A stretch of 64,000 nt of DNA from Streptomyces sp. B93 (GCF_018070565.1 NZ_JAGPXL010000014.1:62001-126000); one strand, 5' to 3'; counted from the first letter of the stretch, positions 1-9,162 are shown. The notes: generated by a model not told the origin, from the sequence alone. Translations and numbers: made by a program.

Positions 1-69
1 GCGCTGGAGGCCCTCCAGCAGGAGGGGGGCGACGTCACGCTTCCCGATGTATCCGACGATTCCGCACAT
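1..69 (-). CDS. glmS: GlmS glutamine-fructose-6-phosphate aminotransferase, N-terminus only (cut by window edge)
   Basis: The first 23 codons read MCGIVGYIGKRDVAPLLLEG and onward, the hallmark start of GlmS. Cys2, exposed after Met removal, is the nucleophile of the N-terminal glutaminase domain. The enzyme makes glucosamine-6-phosphate from fructose-6-phosphate and glutamine, the entry to cell-wall amino sugars. The rest lies left of the window. Its position near a hexosaminidase with a DasR-type site fits an amino-sugar neighbourhood. In S. coelicolor a glmS copy sits at the same place (from memory). Only the start is visible, so integrity of the gene cannot be judged. Confidence 0.85.
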   Translation of the reverse strand, partial: MCGIVGYIGKRDVAPLLLEGLQR

Positions 70-98
70 GTATGGGTGTTCCTCAGCTAGCTCGGTGT

Positions 99-392
99 TC
101 AGCCGTAGACGATGCGCCGCAGTTGCCTGAGGGTCAGCTCCGGCGGTGCCACGGCGCGGTATTTGAGGTCCGCCTCGATCCGTTCGAAGATCGTCGCGTT
201 GACCAGGCCCTGGGCCTGCAACTCGCGGTGGCGGCGACGGACGTAGTCCTCGGTCGTCTCGTCGAAGTAGGCGAGCACGTCCTGGATCACCCGCAGTGCC
301 TCGCCCCGGCTCAGGGGCGTGGACCGCGTCAGATGATCTACGAGTTCGTCGTGCACCCGGTAGATCCTGGAGTATGCGCCACGGTTTCGCAA
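99..392 (-). CDS. Small conserved-looking hypothetical protein (97 aa)
   Basis: I do not recognise this protein. It is charged, mostly helical by eye, with no signal peptide or membrane segment; one stretch reads RVIQDVLAYFDETTEDYVRR. Codon use is normal for Streptomyces. It lies just upstream of glmS on the same strand, with 29 nt between stop and GlmS start, so co-transcription is likely. The start is uncertain: TTG at 392 follows an AGGA-like site, but an 8-bp inverted repeat lies immediately upstream; GTG at 356 would give 85 aa. Confidence 0.55.
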   Translation of the reverse strand: MRNRGAYSRIYRVHDELVDHLTRSTPLSRGEALRVIQDVLAYFDETTEDYVRRRHRELQAQGLVNATIFERIEADLKYRAVAPPELTLRQLRRIVYG

Positions 393-397
393 GAATC

Positions 398-417
398 CTG
401 CCCGATTCCGGGCAGGT
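398..417. terminator. Short hairpin between the 97-aa gene and the DUF4429 gene
   Basis: CCTGCCCG and CGGGCAGG form an 8-bp perfect stem around a 4-nt ATTC loop. It lies 60 nt past the stop of the DUF4429 gene and 5 nt before the TTG start of the next gene, so it may terminate or attenuate read-through. It lacks a U-tract, as is usual in Streptomyces. Confidence 0.4.
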
Positions 418-426
418 GGCGCGGGG

Positions 427-493
427 AGGTCTACATCCGCTTCAGGGGGAGGTCTACATCCGCTCCATGGGGAAGGCCTACATCCGCTTCAGG
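427..493. repeat. Three tandem 23-24 bp copies of the 3' end of the DUF4429 gene
   Basis: Copies begin near 427, 450 and 474 and share the core TCTACATCCGCTTCAGG (the second and third diverge by 1-3 bases). The third is the real end of the downstream-reading gene (codons LKRM and TAG on the minus strand). The other two reproduce the KRM-stop segment after the stop codon, a small tandem duplication of a gene terminus. Confidence 0.8.
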
Positions 494-1356
494 ATCGCCT
501 GCTTGGCCAGGCTGAACTCCTCGTCCGTCAGCACGCCCGTGCGGTGCAGCTCACCCAGCTCCCGCAACCGGCGCAGCAGGGCGTCGTGGTCGTCCTCGGC
601 GGCGGAGGGCAGGGCGCGGGGCGCCTCGGGCTCCGTCCGCCGGGCCTCGGCGGGGGCCGCCGGGTGCGGGAGGCGGGCCTGGACGGCGGCGGCGACCAGG
701 GCCATCAGCGGGTCCTTCTTGAAGCCCCACAGGTCGACGGCGTGCGGGTCGTACTTGGGCGGGGCGGTGGTGGGGGAGTTCCGGACGGTGAAGCGGAGGT
801 AGCCGTTCTCCAGGCCGACCGCCGGGTGCCACTCCACCGCGACGATGTCGCCGACGGCCAGGGTGCGCGGCCCGGCGGCGGACTTGGCGTCCTCGGTCTT
901 CCAGTTCCACTCCAGCCGTATCTGCTCGCCGTCGAAGCTCACCGTGCCGTCCCCGGCGGACGCCGACAGCGGGACTGGCGGGCCGGGCAGCAGGTACTCG
1001 TCGACCGGATCGGAGGGGACCTGGTCCAGCAGCAGGGCGTTGCGGACCTCGTCCACGAAGTACTCGGCGACACCGAAGCGGTCCGAGTCCACCGTGAGCT
1101 GGTAGGGGTCGTGGGGCTCGCCGAGACGACCGCCGGTGGCGTGCAGCAGGGGGTCGGCGCCGTCCCTCAGCCTCAGCCGCAGCCGTCCGGTCCGGCGGCC
1201 GTGCTCGAAGGAGATGCCCGCCAACGCGCCCAGCGGGACGACGAGTTCGCCCAGGGTCTTGCGGAACAGGCTGACGCTCTTGTCGCGTCCGGGGGTCAGC
1301 CGCAGGGCGTCGCCGTCGAAGGCCCAGGAGCCGTCCTTCTGGAAGATTTCCGCCAT
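478..1356 (-). CDS. DUF4429 / SHOCT domain protein (292 aa)
   Basis: The protein begins MAEIFQKDGSWAFDGDAL and has two related beta-rich modules (about residues 1-110 and 125-215) typical of DUF4429 proteins. A linker rich in Pro/Ala follows, then a C-terminal SHOCT motif (about 258-292) with LLRRLRELGELHRTGVLTDE and the EF-ALKQAIL-type end. SHOCT is a short helical C-terminal domain found on many unrelated proteins, thought to mediate oligomerisation. The biological role is unknown. The reading frame is open 109 codons further upstream, but that part overlaps the divergent hexosaminidase, so ATG 1356 is chosen. It is divergent from the hexosaminidase gene, and the dre-like site lies between them. 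Confidence 0.8.
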   Translation of the reverse strand: MAEIFQKDGSWAFDGDALRLTPGRDKSVSLFRKTLGELVVPLGALAGISFEHGRRTGRLRLRLRDGADPLLHATGGRLGEPHDPYQLTVDSDRFGVAEYFVDEVRNALLLDQVPSDPVDEYLLPGPPVPLSASAGDGTVSFDGEQIRLEWNWKTEDAKSAAGPRTLAVGDIVAVEWHPAVGLENGYLRFTVRNSPTTAPPKYDPHAVDLWGFKKDPLMALVAAAVQARLPHPAAPAEARRTEPEAPRALPSAAEDDHDALLRRLRELGELHRTGVLTDEEFSLAKQAILKRM

Positions 1357-1387
1357 GAGGGGGATTGTTTCACCGGTTTCGCGAGAC

Positions 1388-1403
1388 AGTGGTCCAGACC
1401 TTT
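1388..1403. promoter_or_regulatory. dre-like DasR operator upstream of the hexosaminidase gene
   Basis: AGTGGTCCAGACCTTT matches the DasR consensus ACTGGTCTAGACCACT at 12 of 16 positions, including the central GGTC-AGACC core. DasR is the GntR-family repressor of N-acetylglucosamine and chitin genes in Streptomyces. The site lies 51 bp upstream of the GTG start of the GH20 gene, where repression would be expected. Confidence 0.75.
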
Positions 1404-1453
1404 TGGAACTCCCCAGGTTCAGAGTCAGGCTCAGGTTCAGGAAGGGATCGTTT

Positions 1454-3052
1454 GTGAGACCGCTCCGACCGCACCACAGAACGCTTCGCCTTCTCGTCTC
1501 CCTGCTGCTCGTCGCCTCGGCCGGTGCCTTCGCCACCGCCGCCGCGCCCGCGGAGGGACCCCGCGCCGCACCCCTCGACCGGGTGATCCCGGCCCCCGTC
1601 TCGGCCGAGGCGGGCGGATCGCCGTACCGCGTCACCGACCGCACCCGCATCCGCGTCGACGGTCCGGCCGAGGTCCGCCGCATCGGGGACTACCTCGCGG
1701 GGGTGCTCCGGCCGTCCACCGGGTATCCGCTGCCCGTCACCAAGGGCGGCGGCGCGGACGGCATCCGGCTGCGGCTGGCCAAGGGCCCCTACGGCGCCGA
1801 GGGGTACCGCCTCGACAGCGGTCGCGGCGGCGTCACCGTCACCGCGGCGAAACCCGCCGGGCTCTTCCACGGCGTCCAGACCCTCAGGCAGCTGCTGCCC
1901 GCCGCCGTCGAGCGGGACACCGTACAGCCCGGACCGTGGCTAGTGCCCGGCGGCACCGTCCAGGACTCCCCGCGCTACGGCTGGCGCGGTGCCATGCTCG
2001 ATGTCTCCCGGCACTTCTTCACCGTCGACCAGGTGAAGCGGTACATCGACCAGCTCGCCCTCTACAAGATCAACAAGCTGCATCTGCACCTCAGCGACGA
2101 CCAGGGCTGGCGCATCGCCATCGACTCCTGGCCCCGCCTCGCGACCTACGGCGGCTCCACCCAGGTCGGCGGCGGCCCCGGCGGCTTCTACACCAAGGAC
2201 GACTACCGGGAGATCGTCCGCCACGCCGCCTCCCGCTACCTGGAGGTCGTCCCGGAGATAGACATGCCGGGCCACACCAACGCCGCCCTCGCCTCCTACG
2301 CGGAGCTGAACTGCGACGGAGTGGCACCCCCGCTCTACACCGGCACCGCGGTCGGCTTCAGCTCGCTCTGCGTCGACAAGGAGATCACCTACGACTTCGT
2401 CGACGACGTCGTCCGGGAACTGGCCGCCCTCACCCCCGGCCGCTACCTCCACATCGGCGGCGACGAGGCGCACTCCACCAGCCACGAGGACTACGTCAGG
2501 TTCATGGAGCGGGTGCAGCCGATCGTCGCCGGGTACGGCAAGACGGTCGTCGGCTGGCACCAGCTGACCGGCGCCACCCCCGCGCCGGGCGCCCTCGCCC
2601 AGTACTGGGGCCTGGACGGCACCGCCGCCGCGGAGAAGGAACAGGTCGCGGCGGCCGCCCGCAACGGCACCGGGCTCGTCCTCTCCCCGGCCGACCGGAT
2701 CTACCTCGACATGAAGTACGACGCCCGGACCCCGCTCGGGCTGTCCTGGGCGGGCTACGTCGACGTACGGCGGTCCTACGACTGGGACCCGGGCGCCTAT
2801 CTGCCGGGCGCGCCCGCGTCGGCGGTCCGGGGCGTGGAGGCGCCGCTGTGGTCGGAGACCCTCGAAACCTCCGCGCACATCGAGTACATGGCCTTCCCCC
2901 GGCTGCCCGGCGTCGCCGAGCTGGGCTGGTCCCCGGCGTCCACCCACGACTGGGACGACTACCGGAGCCGGCTCGCGGCACAGGGCCCGCGGTGGGAGGC
3001 GCTGGGCGTGGACTACTACCGGGCGCCGGAGGTGCCCTGGCCGAGCGCGTAG
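1454..3052 (+). CDS. Secreted GH20 beta-N-acetylhexosaminidase (532 aa)
   Basis: GH20 enzyme removing terminal GlcNAc/GalNAc from chitooligosaccharides by substrate-assisted catalysis. A Sec-type signal (about residues 1-37, RTLRLLVSLLLVASAGAFA) is followed by the GH20b domain (about 50-175) and the TIM-barrel catalytic domain. The catalytic Asp-Glu pair is D337-E338 in HIGGDEAHS, and the KINKLHLHLSDDQGWR stretch is characteristic. Length and architecture match S. plicatus/S. coelicolor Hex. GTG 1454 is chosen because AGGAAGGG sits 8 nt upstream and the signal peptide starts there. A dre-like site upstream predicts DasR control. A strong convergent hairpin follows the stop. Confidence 0.93.
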   Translation: MRPLRPHHRTLRLLVSLLLVASAGAFATAAAPAEGPRAAPLDRVIPAPVSAEAGGSPYRVTDRTRIRVDGPAEVRRIGDYLAGVLRPSTGYPLPVTKGGGADGIRLRLAKGPYGAEGYRLDSGRGGVTVTAAKPAGLFHGVQTLRQLLPAAVERDTVQPGPWLVPGGTVQDSPRYGWRGAMLDVSRHFFTVDQVKRYIDQLALYKINKLHLHLSDDQGWRIAIDSWPRLATYGGSTQVGGGPGGFYTKDDYREIVRHAASRYLEVVPEIDMPGHTNAALASYAELNCDGVAPPLYTGTAVGFSSLCVDKEITYDFVDDVVRELAALTPGRYLHIGGDEAHSTSHEDYVRFMERVQPIVAGYGKTVVGWHQLTGATPAPGALAQYWGLDGTAAAEKEQVAAAARNGTGLVLSPADRIYLDMKYDARTPLGLSWAGYVDVRRSYDWDPGAYLPGAPASAVRGVEAPLWSETLETSAHIEYMAFPRLPGVAELGWSPASTHDWDDYRSRLAAQGPRWEALGVDYYRAPEVPWPSA

Positions 3053-3062
3053 GAAGGAGCTG

Positions 3063-3099
3063 ACGGGTGCCCCGGAGGACCGTACTCCGGGGCACCCGT
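3063..3099. terminator. Strong bidirectional terminator between hexosaminidase and desD
   Basis: A perfect 15-bp stem (ACGGGTGCCCCGGAG, 3063-3077, with its complement at 3085-3099) encloses a 7-nt loop. It sits between two convergent genes, 10 nt after the GH20 stop and 14 nt before the desD stop. Confidence 0.9.
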
Positions 3100-3113
3100 C
3101 CGTTCGGTGGGGC

Positions 3114-4889
3114 TCAGAACCCGGCGATCGGGTTGTGCAGGTCGCCGACCAGCTGGAGCGCGGCCGACGGGTCCGCCAGGTCCACCATCTGCTGGTTGTC
3201 GCGCAGCTGGAGCCGGTTCAGGCAGGACAGGGCGAACGTCGGGGCGAACATGTCGTACTGGGCGAACTTGTCGGCGAGTTCGGGGACCGACTGCTGGTAC
3301 TCCCGGGTGATCTCGGCGACCGTGCGCCAGAAGTCGTCCTCCGTCAGGATGCCCTCGCCGGCGAGGTTCGCCGCGAGGAAGCGGAAGAAGCAGTCGAAGA
3401 CGTCCGTGAAGACCGACAGCAGCTTCATGTCGTCCGGGACCTCTGCGCGGATGCGCTGGACCTCGGGCGGCAGCACCGCGTCCGGGTCCATGACGACGAT
3501 CTCCTCGGCGATGTCCTTGTAGATCGCCCGCTCCACGGCCCCGTCCTTCAGGGCGAGGATCACGTTCTCGCCGTGCGGCATGTAGACGAGGTCGTAGGCG
3601 TAGAAGCTGTGCAGGAGCGGGGTGTAGTAGGCGCGCAGGTAGCGGCGCAGCCACTCCACCGGGGTCAGGCCCGAGCGTTCGATCAGGGCGCCCGCGAAGG
3701 ACGCGCCCTCGTGGTCGACGTGCAGGAGGGACGCCATGGTCGCGAGGGTCTCGCCGTCCTTCAGGGACGCCACCGGGCTCTCCCGCCACAGCGCGGCCAG
3801 CATCTTGCGGTACGGCGAGTAGCGGTCGGTCGCCTTCTCGTACTCCAGGTGCCGGTAGCCGACGGCGGCCCGCTCACGGATGATCGTCAGGCCCGTGTCC
3901 TTGAGGACGGGGTCGTTCTCGATGAGCTGGGCGAGCCAGTCGTTGATGGCCGGGGTCGCCTCCATGTAGGCGGCCGACAGTCCGCGCATGAAGCCCATGT
4001 TGACGACGGACAGGGCCGTCTTGACGTAGTGCTTCTCGGGGCTGGTGGTGTTGAAGAAGGTCCGGATCGACTGCTGGGCCAGGTACTCGTCGTCGCCCTC
4101 GCCGAGGCAGACCAGGTGCCGGCGGGCGACCTCGGCGGCGAAGGTGACGGTGAGCTTGTTCCACCACTGCCAGGGGTGGACGGGGATGAGCAGGTAGTCG
4201 GCGGGGTCCAGGCCCTTCTCGCGCAGGGTGCCGTGGAAGCGGGCGACCGTCGCCTCGCCCAGCTCCTGGCGGACGAAGGACTCGTACTCGATGCCGACCC
4301 CGGCCGTGAACGCGGCGCGGGAGCGGTGGGCGGCCAGCCAGACGAGGCGGACGGGACTCGCGGTCTCGGGGGCGTACGACAGGTACTCGTGGATGCCGAA
4401 GCCGAGCCGTCCGTTGTTGGCGACGAAGCAGGGGTGGCCCTCGGTCATGCCGGTCTCGATGGCCTGGAACCCGGACGCCGCCAGCTCGGCGGCCGTGACC
4501 TGCGGTTTGGCGAGCTTGTAGCAGGTGCCGGAGAGGGTGGAGGAGATCTCCTCCAGGTACACCGGGAGGATCGCGTCGCTCAGGCCCAGGGAGGTCCTCA
4601 GCTCGATGAGGAAGTCCAGGGCGGTGAGCGGGAGTTCGGCGCCGCCCTCGCCGTGACGGGTGATCGAGTCGGCGTCCACCTGCCAGTGGTCCAGGGCGCG
4701 GCGGGTGGCGGTGAAGCGGTAGTGGGTCAGGCCGTCGTCGCTGCGGACGGTCCAGCGGCCGTCTTCGTGCTCTGGTGTGATCAGGCGCTCGTGGGCGAAC
4801 TCCGCGAGGGCCTTGCGGACCAGGAGGCGGTTGGCCCGCTCCCAGTGCTCGGGGGAGAGGTGGCTGACGGCGTCGGCGAGGTGCGTCAT
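3114..4889 (-). CDS. desD: DesD desferrioxamine synthetase (NIS synthetase, 591 aa)
   Basis: ATP-dependent NRPS-independent siderophore synthetase of the IucA/IucC family. It adenylates the carboxylate of N-hydroxy-N-succinylcadaverine, then oligomerises and cyclises three units to desferrioxamine E (or, with acetyl caps, B). The start [20 protein letters not shown] and motifs such as EGHPCFVANNGRLGFG (ATP/substrate pocket), LIPVHPWQW and TFFNTTSPEKHYVKTALSV (family signature with Thr/Arg contacts) are all present. Length is normal. ATG 4889 overlaps the desC stop by 4 nt (ATGA), so translation is coupled. It is the last gene of desABCD and ends at a shared terminator. Confidence 0.96.
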   Translation of the reverse strand: MTHLADAVSHLSPEHWERANRLLVRKALAEFAHERLITPEHEDGRWTVRSDDGLTHYRFTATRRALDHWQVDADSITRHGEGGAELPLTALDFLIELRTSLGLSDAILPVYLEEISSTLSGTCYKLAKPQVTAAELAASGFQAIETGMTEGHPCFVANNGRLGFGIHEYLSYAPETASPVRLVWLAAHRSRAAFTAGVGIEYESFVRQELGEATVARFHGTLREKGLDPADYLLIPVHPWQWWNKLTVTFAAEVARRHLVCLGEGDDEYLAQQSIRTFFNTTSPEKHYVKTALSVVNMGFMRGLSAAYMEATPAINDWLAQLIENDPVLKDTGLTIIRERAAVGYRHLEYEKATDRYSPYRKMLAALWRESPVASLKDGETLATMASLLHVDHEGASFAGALIERSGLTPVEWLRRYLRAYYTPLLHSFYAYDLVYMPHGENVILALKDGAVERAIYKDIAEEIVVMDPDAVLPPEVQRIRAEVPDDMKLLSVFTDVFDCFFRFLAANLAGEGILTEDDFWRTVAEITREYQQSVPELADKFAQYDMFAPTFALSCLNRLQLRDNQQMVDLADPSAALQLVGDLHNPIAGF

Positions 4890-5440
4890 GCGTTCGCCAC
4901 CGCCTTCTCGAACTGCTCGCGCGTGCAGAAGCTGAGCAGCGCCCGCTTCTCCGGCTTCTGGATCTCCCGCTCGGGAACGAAGCCGACGGCCTCGTTCAGC
5001 GTGTGGACGGCCTTGTTGGAGACGTCCGGCTCGACGACGACCCGCTCGGTCGCCGGGTCCTCGAACAGGTGGGCCATCACGGCGGTGATGACGGCGCGGG
5101 TGAAGCCGTGCACGGGCCGGTCGGTGGGGGCGACCAGGAAGTGCATGCCGACGTCCCCGGGGAGCGGTTCGTACAGGCCGACCAGTTCCCGGTGGGCCGG
5201 GTCGTACTTCTCCATCAGGAACGCGGGGACGCCGTCGTGCAGGCCGAGCAGGGCGTGGTGGTGCTCGTCGGCGGCGATCTCCATGTACGCGCGCTCGACG
5301 TCCTCCAGCCGGGCGTCCTGCATCATCCAGAAGGCCGCCTTGGGGTGCGTGACCCAGGAGTGCAGCAGCCCGGCGTCCTTGAGGGGGTCGAGGGGGCGCA
5401 GGGTGAGGGTGCCGATCCCTGCGGTGGTGCGGGTGGTCAT
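4886..5440 (-). CDS. desC: DesC N-hydroxycadaverine acyltransferase (184 aa)
   Basis: GNAT-fold acyl-CoA transferase of the siderophore (AlcB/IucB-like) subfamily. It acylates N-hydroxycadaverine with succinyl-CoA or acetyl-CoA to give hydroxamates. The protein begins [20 protein letters not shown]. The central part reads [19 protein letters not shown], the substrate/CoA-facing strand of the fold, and [20 protein letters not shown] is the conserved C-terminal acetyltransferase block. Start and stop overlap desB and desD by 4 nt each, indicating tight translational coupling within the operon under iron control. Confidence 0.95.
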   Translation of the reverse strand: MTTRTTAGIGTLTLRPLDPLKDAGLLHSWVTHPKAAFWMMQDARLEDVERAYMEIAADEHHHALLGLHDGVPAFLMEKYDPAHRELVGLYEPLPGDVGMHFLVAPTDRPVHGFTRAVITAVMAHLFEDPATERVVVEPDVSNKAVHTLNEAVGFVPEREIQKPEKRALLSFCTREQFEKAVANA

Positions 5441-6726
5441 ACGGAGAACTCCTGGAACGCGATCGACTTCTCGACCGGGTAGTACTCGCTGCCGAGCAGC
5501 TCACGGATGATGCAGCTGTTGCGGTAGGGGCCCATGCCCAGGTCGGGTGAGGTGATGCTGTGGGTGTGGACCCCGGCGTTCTGGAGGAAGACGCCTCTGC
5601 CGGTGACGTCGATGGCGTAGTCGCGGGTGACGTCGAAGCGGCCGTGGGAGTCGAAGCGCAGGCGGTCGTGGACCGGGGCGAGGAAGGCGGGCGGGGCGTA
5701 GTGGTAGCCGGTGGCCAGGACCAGGCCCTCGGTGGTGATCTCGAAGTCCTTGCCCTGTTCGTCCTGGTGGAAGCCGAGCGTGTACGTGCCGTCCTCGTAC
5801 CGGGCGGTGCGGAGGGTGGAGTTGGTGAGCAGACGGGTGGGGACCGGGCGGTCGCCGCTCTCGACGTCCTTCTGGTAGAGCAGGTCGAAGATCGCGTCGA
5901 TGAGGTCGGAGTTGATGCCCTTGAACAGGCCCTTCTGCTGCTTCTCCAGCCGGTAGCGGGTGTCCTCGGGCAGCGCGCGGAAGTAGTCGATGTAGTCCGG
6001 GGACGTCATCTCCAGGGTCAGCTTGGTGTACTCGAGGGGGAAGAAGCGCGGGGAGCGGGTGACCCAGTTGAGCTGGTAGCCGTGGACGTCGATCTCGGCG
6101 AGGAGTTCGTGGTAGATCTCGGCGGCGCTCTGTCCGCTGCCGACGATCGTGATCGACTCGCTCTTCTGGAGTTCCGCCTTGCGGTGCATGTACTCGGCGG
6201 TGTGCAGCAGGCCGTCGCCGCCCAGGTCCCGGCAGGGCTCGGGGAGGTAGGGGACGGTGCCGGTGCCGAGGACGAGGTGGCGGGCGCGGTAGGTGTCACC
6301 GGCGGCGGTCGTGACGACGTACAGGTCGTCCTCGTACGTCACCTCCGTGACCGTGGTGCTGAAGCGGATGCTGCTCAGCTTGGCGGCGGCCCAGCGGCAG
6401 TAGTCGTCGTACTCGACGCGCAGGGGGTAGAAGTTCTCGCGGATGTAGAACGGGTAGAGCCTGCCCTTCTCCTTCAGGTAGTTGAGGAAGGAGTAGGGGG
6501 AGGTCGGGTCGGCGAGGGTGACCAGGTCCGACATGAACGGGGTCTGGAGGTGGGCGCCGTCCAGGAACATCCCGGCGTGCCACTCGAAGTCGGGCTTCGA
6601 CTCCAGGAAGACGCCGTCGAGTTCGTCGATGGGCTCGGTGAGGCAGGCCAGGCCGAGGTTGAAGGGGCCGAGTCCGATGCCCACGAAGTCGTAGGTGCGG
6701 TCCGTGGTGTCAGCAAGCGCGGTCAA
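5437..6726 (-). CDS. desB: DesB cadaverine N-monooxygenase (429 aa)
   Basis: FAD- and NADPH-dependent N-hydroxylating monooxygenase (lysine/ornithine N-monooxygenase family). It converts cadaverine to N-hydroxycadaverine. The FAD-binding loop is near the N-terminus ([15 protein letters not shown]). The NADPH-binding loop is around residues 180-195 ([18 protein letters not shown]), and the C-terminal [10 protein letters not shown] motif is typical of these enzymes. The start overlaps the end of desA by 17 nt and the stop overlaps desC by 4 nt. Confidence 0.95.
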   Translation of the reverse strand: MTALADTTDRTYDFVGIGLGPFNLGLACLTEPIDELDGVFLESKPDFEWHAGMFLDGAHLQTPFMSDLVTLADPTSPYSFLNYLKEKGRLYPFYIRENFYPLRVEYDDYCRWAAAKLSSIRFSTTVTEVTYEDDLYVVTTAAGDTYRARHLVLGTGTVPYLPEPCRDLGGDGLLHTAEYMHRKAELQKSESITIVGSGQSAAEIYHELLAEIDVHGYQLNWVTRSPRFFPLEYTKLTLEMTSPDYIDYFRALPEDTRYRLEKQQKGLFKGINSDLIDAIFDLLYQKDVESGDRPVPTRLLTNSTLRTARYEDGTYTLGFHQDEQGKDFEITTEGLVLATGYHYAPPAFLAPVHDRLRFDSHGRFDVTRDYAIDVTGRGVFLQNAGVHTHSITSPDLGMGPYRNSCIIRELLGSEYYPVEKSIAFQEFSV

Positions 6727-8152
6727 GGGACTCTCCCAGGTACTGCTCGGCGTGGCCGGCGATGAGATCGAGTACGGCGGCGATGTCGGACGCCTTCGTC
6801 TCGGGGTTGAGCAGGGTGAACTTCAGGTAGTGGCGGCCGTTCACCTTGGTGCCCGCGACGATGGCGGCGCCGGAGGCGAACAGGGCCTTGCGGGCGTAGA
6901 GGTTGGCCCGGTCGATCTCGGCGGGGTCGGTGACGGCCGCCGGGACGTAGCGGAAGACGAGGGTGGACAGGGTGGGCTCGACGACGACGTCGTAGCGCGG
7001 GTCGGCGGCGAGCAGGTCGTGGCCCTCGGCGGCCAGGTCGCAGACCTCGTCGAAGAGCTGGCCGATGCCGTCGGCGCCCATCACGCGCAGGGTCATCCAC
7101 AGCTTGAGCGCGTCGAAGCGGCGGGTGGTCTGGAGGGACTTGTCCACCTGGTTGGGGATACGTTCCTGCACCATCCGGCGCGGGTTGAGGTACTCCGCGT
7201 GGTAGGTGGCGTGCCGCAGGGTGGCGGCGTCCCGGACCAGCACGGCGGAGGAACTCACCGGCTGGAAGAAGGACTTGTGGTAGTCGACGGTGACCGAGTC
7301 GGCGCGCTCGATGCCCTCCAGCAGGGAGCGGCGGGTGCGGGAGGTGAGCAGTCCGCAGCCGTAGGCGGCGTCGACGTGCAGCCACGCGCCGAACTGGGCG
7401 CACAGCTCGGCGACCTCGGGCAGCGGGTCGATGGAGCCGAAGTCGGTGGTGCCCGCGGTGGCGACGACGGCCATGGGGACGAGGCCGTCCGCGGCGCAGC
7501 GCTCCAGCTCGTGGGCGAGCGCCACGGTCTGCATGCGCTGGTCGTGGTCGACGGGGACGACGACCACGGCGTCCTGGCCGAGACCGAGCAGTTTCGCGGA
7601 CTTCTTCACGCTGAAGTGGCTGGCCTCGGAGGCGAAGACGCGCAGGCTGCCGAGGTCCTTGGTCTTGGCCTCCTCGCGGGCGAGCAGCAGCGCCTGGAGG
7701 TTGGACTGGGTGCCGCCGGAGGTGAACACGCCGTCGGCGGCCGGGCCGAGGCCGATGCGGTCGGCGGTCCAGTCGATCAGTTTGCGCTCGATGAGGGTGC
7801 CGCCCGCGGACTGGTCCCAGGTGTCGAGCGAGGAGTTGACGGCGGAGAGGATCGCCTCGCCGAGCACGGCCGGGATGACGACCGGGCAGTTGAGGTGGGC
7901 GAGGTAGCGGGGGTGGTGGAAGTAGACCGCGTCCCGGAGGTAGACCTCCTCCAGTTCGTCGAGGGCCGCCGCGGTGTCGTTCAGGGGGCGGTCGAGGTCG
8001 ATCTGCTCGAGGCGGGGGGTGAGGTCGTCGACCGTCACTCCGGTGAACGGCCGGTCGGTGGTGGCGAGTTTGGCCGCCACCCGCTCCACTCCCTCGGTCA
8101 CGGAGCGGCGGTAGTGCTCCGCGGTCGTGTCATTGAGCAGGTGCGAGCGCAT
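6710..8152 (-). CDS. desA: DesA lysine decarboxylase, PLP-dependent (480 aa)
   Basis: First enzyme of desferrioxamine biosynthesis, decarboxylating lysine to cadaverine. It is a group II (glutamate/aromatic-type) PLP decarboxylase: the PLP-binding lysine is K293 in [11 protein letters not shown], and the [11 protein letters not shown] stretch holds the PLP-pyridine Asp. ATG 8152 ([18 protein letters not shown]) is chosen over an upstream in-frame start because CCGGAGGA is 8 nt away and homologues start here. An iron box 49 bp upstream indicates repression by DmdR1-type regulators when iron is replete. Confidence 0.96.
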   Translation of the reverse strand: MRSHLLNDTTAEHYRRSVTEGVERVAAKLATTDRPFTGVTVDDLTPRLEQIDLDRPLNDTAAALDELEEVYLRDAVYFHHPRYLAHLNCPVVIPAVLGEAILSAVNSSLDTWDQSAGGTLIERKLIDWTADRIGLGPAADGVFTSGGTQSNLQALLLAREEAKTKDLGSLRVFASEASHFSVKKSAKLLGLGQDAVVVVPVDHDQRMQTVALAHELERCAADGLVPMAVVATAGTTDFGSIDPLPEVAELCAQFGAWLHVDAAYGCGLLTSRTRRSLLEGIERADSVTVDYHKSFFQPVSSSAVLVRDAATLRHATYHAEYLNPRRMVQERIPNQVDKSLQTTRRFDALKLWMTLRVMGADGIGQLFDEVCDLAAEGHDLLAADPRYDVVVEPTLSTLVFRYVPAAVTDPAEIDRANLYARKALFASGAAIVAGTKVNGRHYLKFTLLNPETKASDIAAVLDLIAGHAEQYLGESLDRAC

Positions 8153-8200
8153 GTGGGGGTCCTCCGGTGGGGACAGTCCGGGTCTCAAGGGGGATCGACT

Positions 8201-8219
8201 TAGGTAAGCCTAACCTAAT
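8201..8219. promoter_or_regulatory. Iron box (DmdR1/IdeR operator) for desABCD
   Basis: TTAGGTAAGCCTAACCTAA differs from the TTAGGTTAGGCTAACCTAA consensus at two central positions. It lies directly upstream of desA on the promoter side and explains iron repression of desferrioxamine synthesis. Confidence 0.95.
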
Positions 8220-8245
8220 TAACTTGCGGGAAACGCGGCCTCATG

Positions 8246-8261
8246 CGTGACTGCCGTCACG
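8246..8261. terminator. Small hairpin downstream of desF
   Basis: CGTGAC, a TGCC loop and GTCACG form a 6-bp stem 41 nt past the desF stop and before the desA promoter. It is a weak candidate for the end of the desEF transcript. Confidence 0.3.
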
Positions 8262-8301
8262 TTGAACAACAGCCGTGACACGGAGAGTTGCCGCTTATGG
8301 C

Positions 8302-9162
8302 CTACTCGCCCTGCTCGCGGAGCTGTTCCTCCGTCAGCCCCTGCCGCCAGTACCCCACGAAGGCCACCCGGCGGCGGTCGACGCCGCGCTCGCCCACGAA
8401 GTGACGGCGCAGCTCCTTCATGCGGCCGGACTCGCCCGCGATCCAGACGTACGGGGCCTCGGCGGCGGGGAGCCGGGCGGCGCGGATGGCGTCGACGGCC
8501 GTGGGAGACCCGTCGTCGCCGGTGATGAGCCAGGTGATGTCCGCGTCCGCCGCCACCGTCAGCTCCTGTACGTCGTCGGCGTGCTGCGCCTCCAGCCAGG
8601 CGACGGCGCGGGTGCCGGACGGCAGCGACTCCAGGATCGCGGAGGCGGCGGGTACGGCGGTCTCGTCGCCCCACACCACCACCAGGTCGGTGTCCTCGGG
8701 CGGCCGGAACCGGATCGCCCGGTTGTCGGCGATCGCCGGGCCGATCAGCCGGACCCGGTCGCCGGGACCCGCCTGGGCCGCCCAGCGGGAGGCGGGGCCC
8801 GCGGGGACGGCCGCGTCCGGCTCGACGCCGTGCAGCACGAAGTCGATGTCGATCTCCGTGGTCGCCCCGTCGGTGTCCCGGCGCAGCTCCCGCAGCGTGT
8901 ACGAGCGCATCACCGCCCGCTCCTCGGCCGGGAGGGCCATCCAGGCCTGCCACCAGTCGTCGCCCTCCTCGACCGGCACCACCGGCTCCTCCTGGCCCGG
9001 GTGCGGCAGGAACAGCGACAGGGACTGGTCGAGGCCGTCGGAGCGGAAGTCCCGCAGCTCGGGCCCGGCGAAGGTGATCCGGACCAGGGACGGGCCGAGC
9101 CGCCTCGTCCGTACGACCTGGAGGGAGAAGAAACGGAACGGGGCGGCTACGGCCGTGGACAT
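8302..9162 (-). CDS. desF: Siderophore-interacting protein, ferric-siderophore reductase (286 aa)
   Basis: FAD-dependent cytoplasmic reductase of the ViuB/SIP family that releases iron from imported ferrioxamine. The N-terminal FAD domain carries MRSYTLRELR (the RxYTxR-type flavin motif, about residues 85-94) and GDRVRLIGP. The C-terminal SIP domain has VVWGDETAVPA (about 165-175) and ends with YVWIAGESGRMKELRRHF and FVGYWRQG, all signature blocks. It follows desE by 53 nt on the same strand. Streptomyces work names this pair desEF; I use that name by homology and position. Confidence 0.93.
   Translation of the reverse strand: MSTAVAAPFRFFSLQVVRTRRLGPSLVRITFAGPELRDFRSDGLDQSLSLFLPHPGQEEPVVPVEEGDDWWQAWMALPAEERAVMRSYTLRELRRDTDGATTEIDIDFVLHGVEPDAAVPAGPASRWAAQAGPGDRVRLIGPAIADNRAIRFRPPEDTDLVVVWGDETAVPAASAILESLPSGTRAVAWLEAQHADDVQELTVAADADITWLITGDDGSPTAVDAIRAARLPAAEAPYVWIAGESGRMKELRRHFVGERGVDRRRVAFVGYWRQGLTEEQLREQGE

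Noticed and set aside
544-3063. Very long plus-strand open frame of 839 codons running across the DUF4429 and hexosaminidase genes
   Set aside because: It is a shadow of the two real genes in other frames; the product is Arg/Gly/Pro-rich low complexity with no domain, as expected in 70%+ GC DNA.
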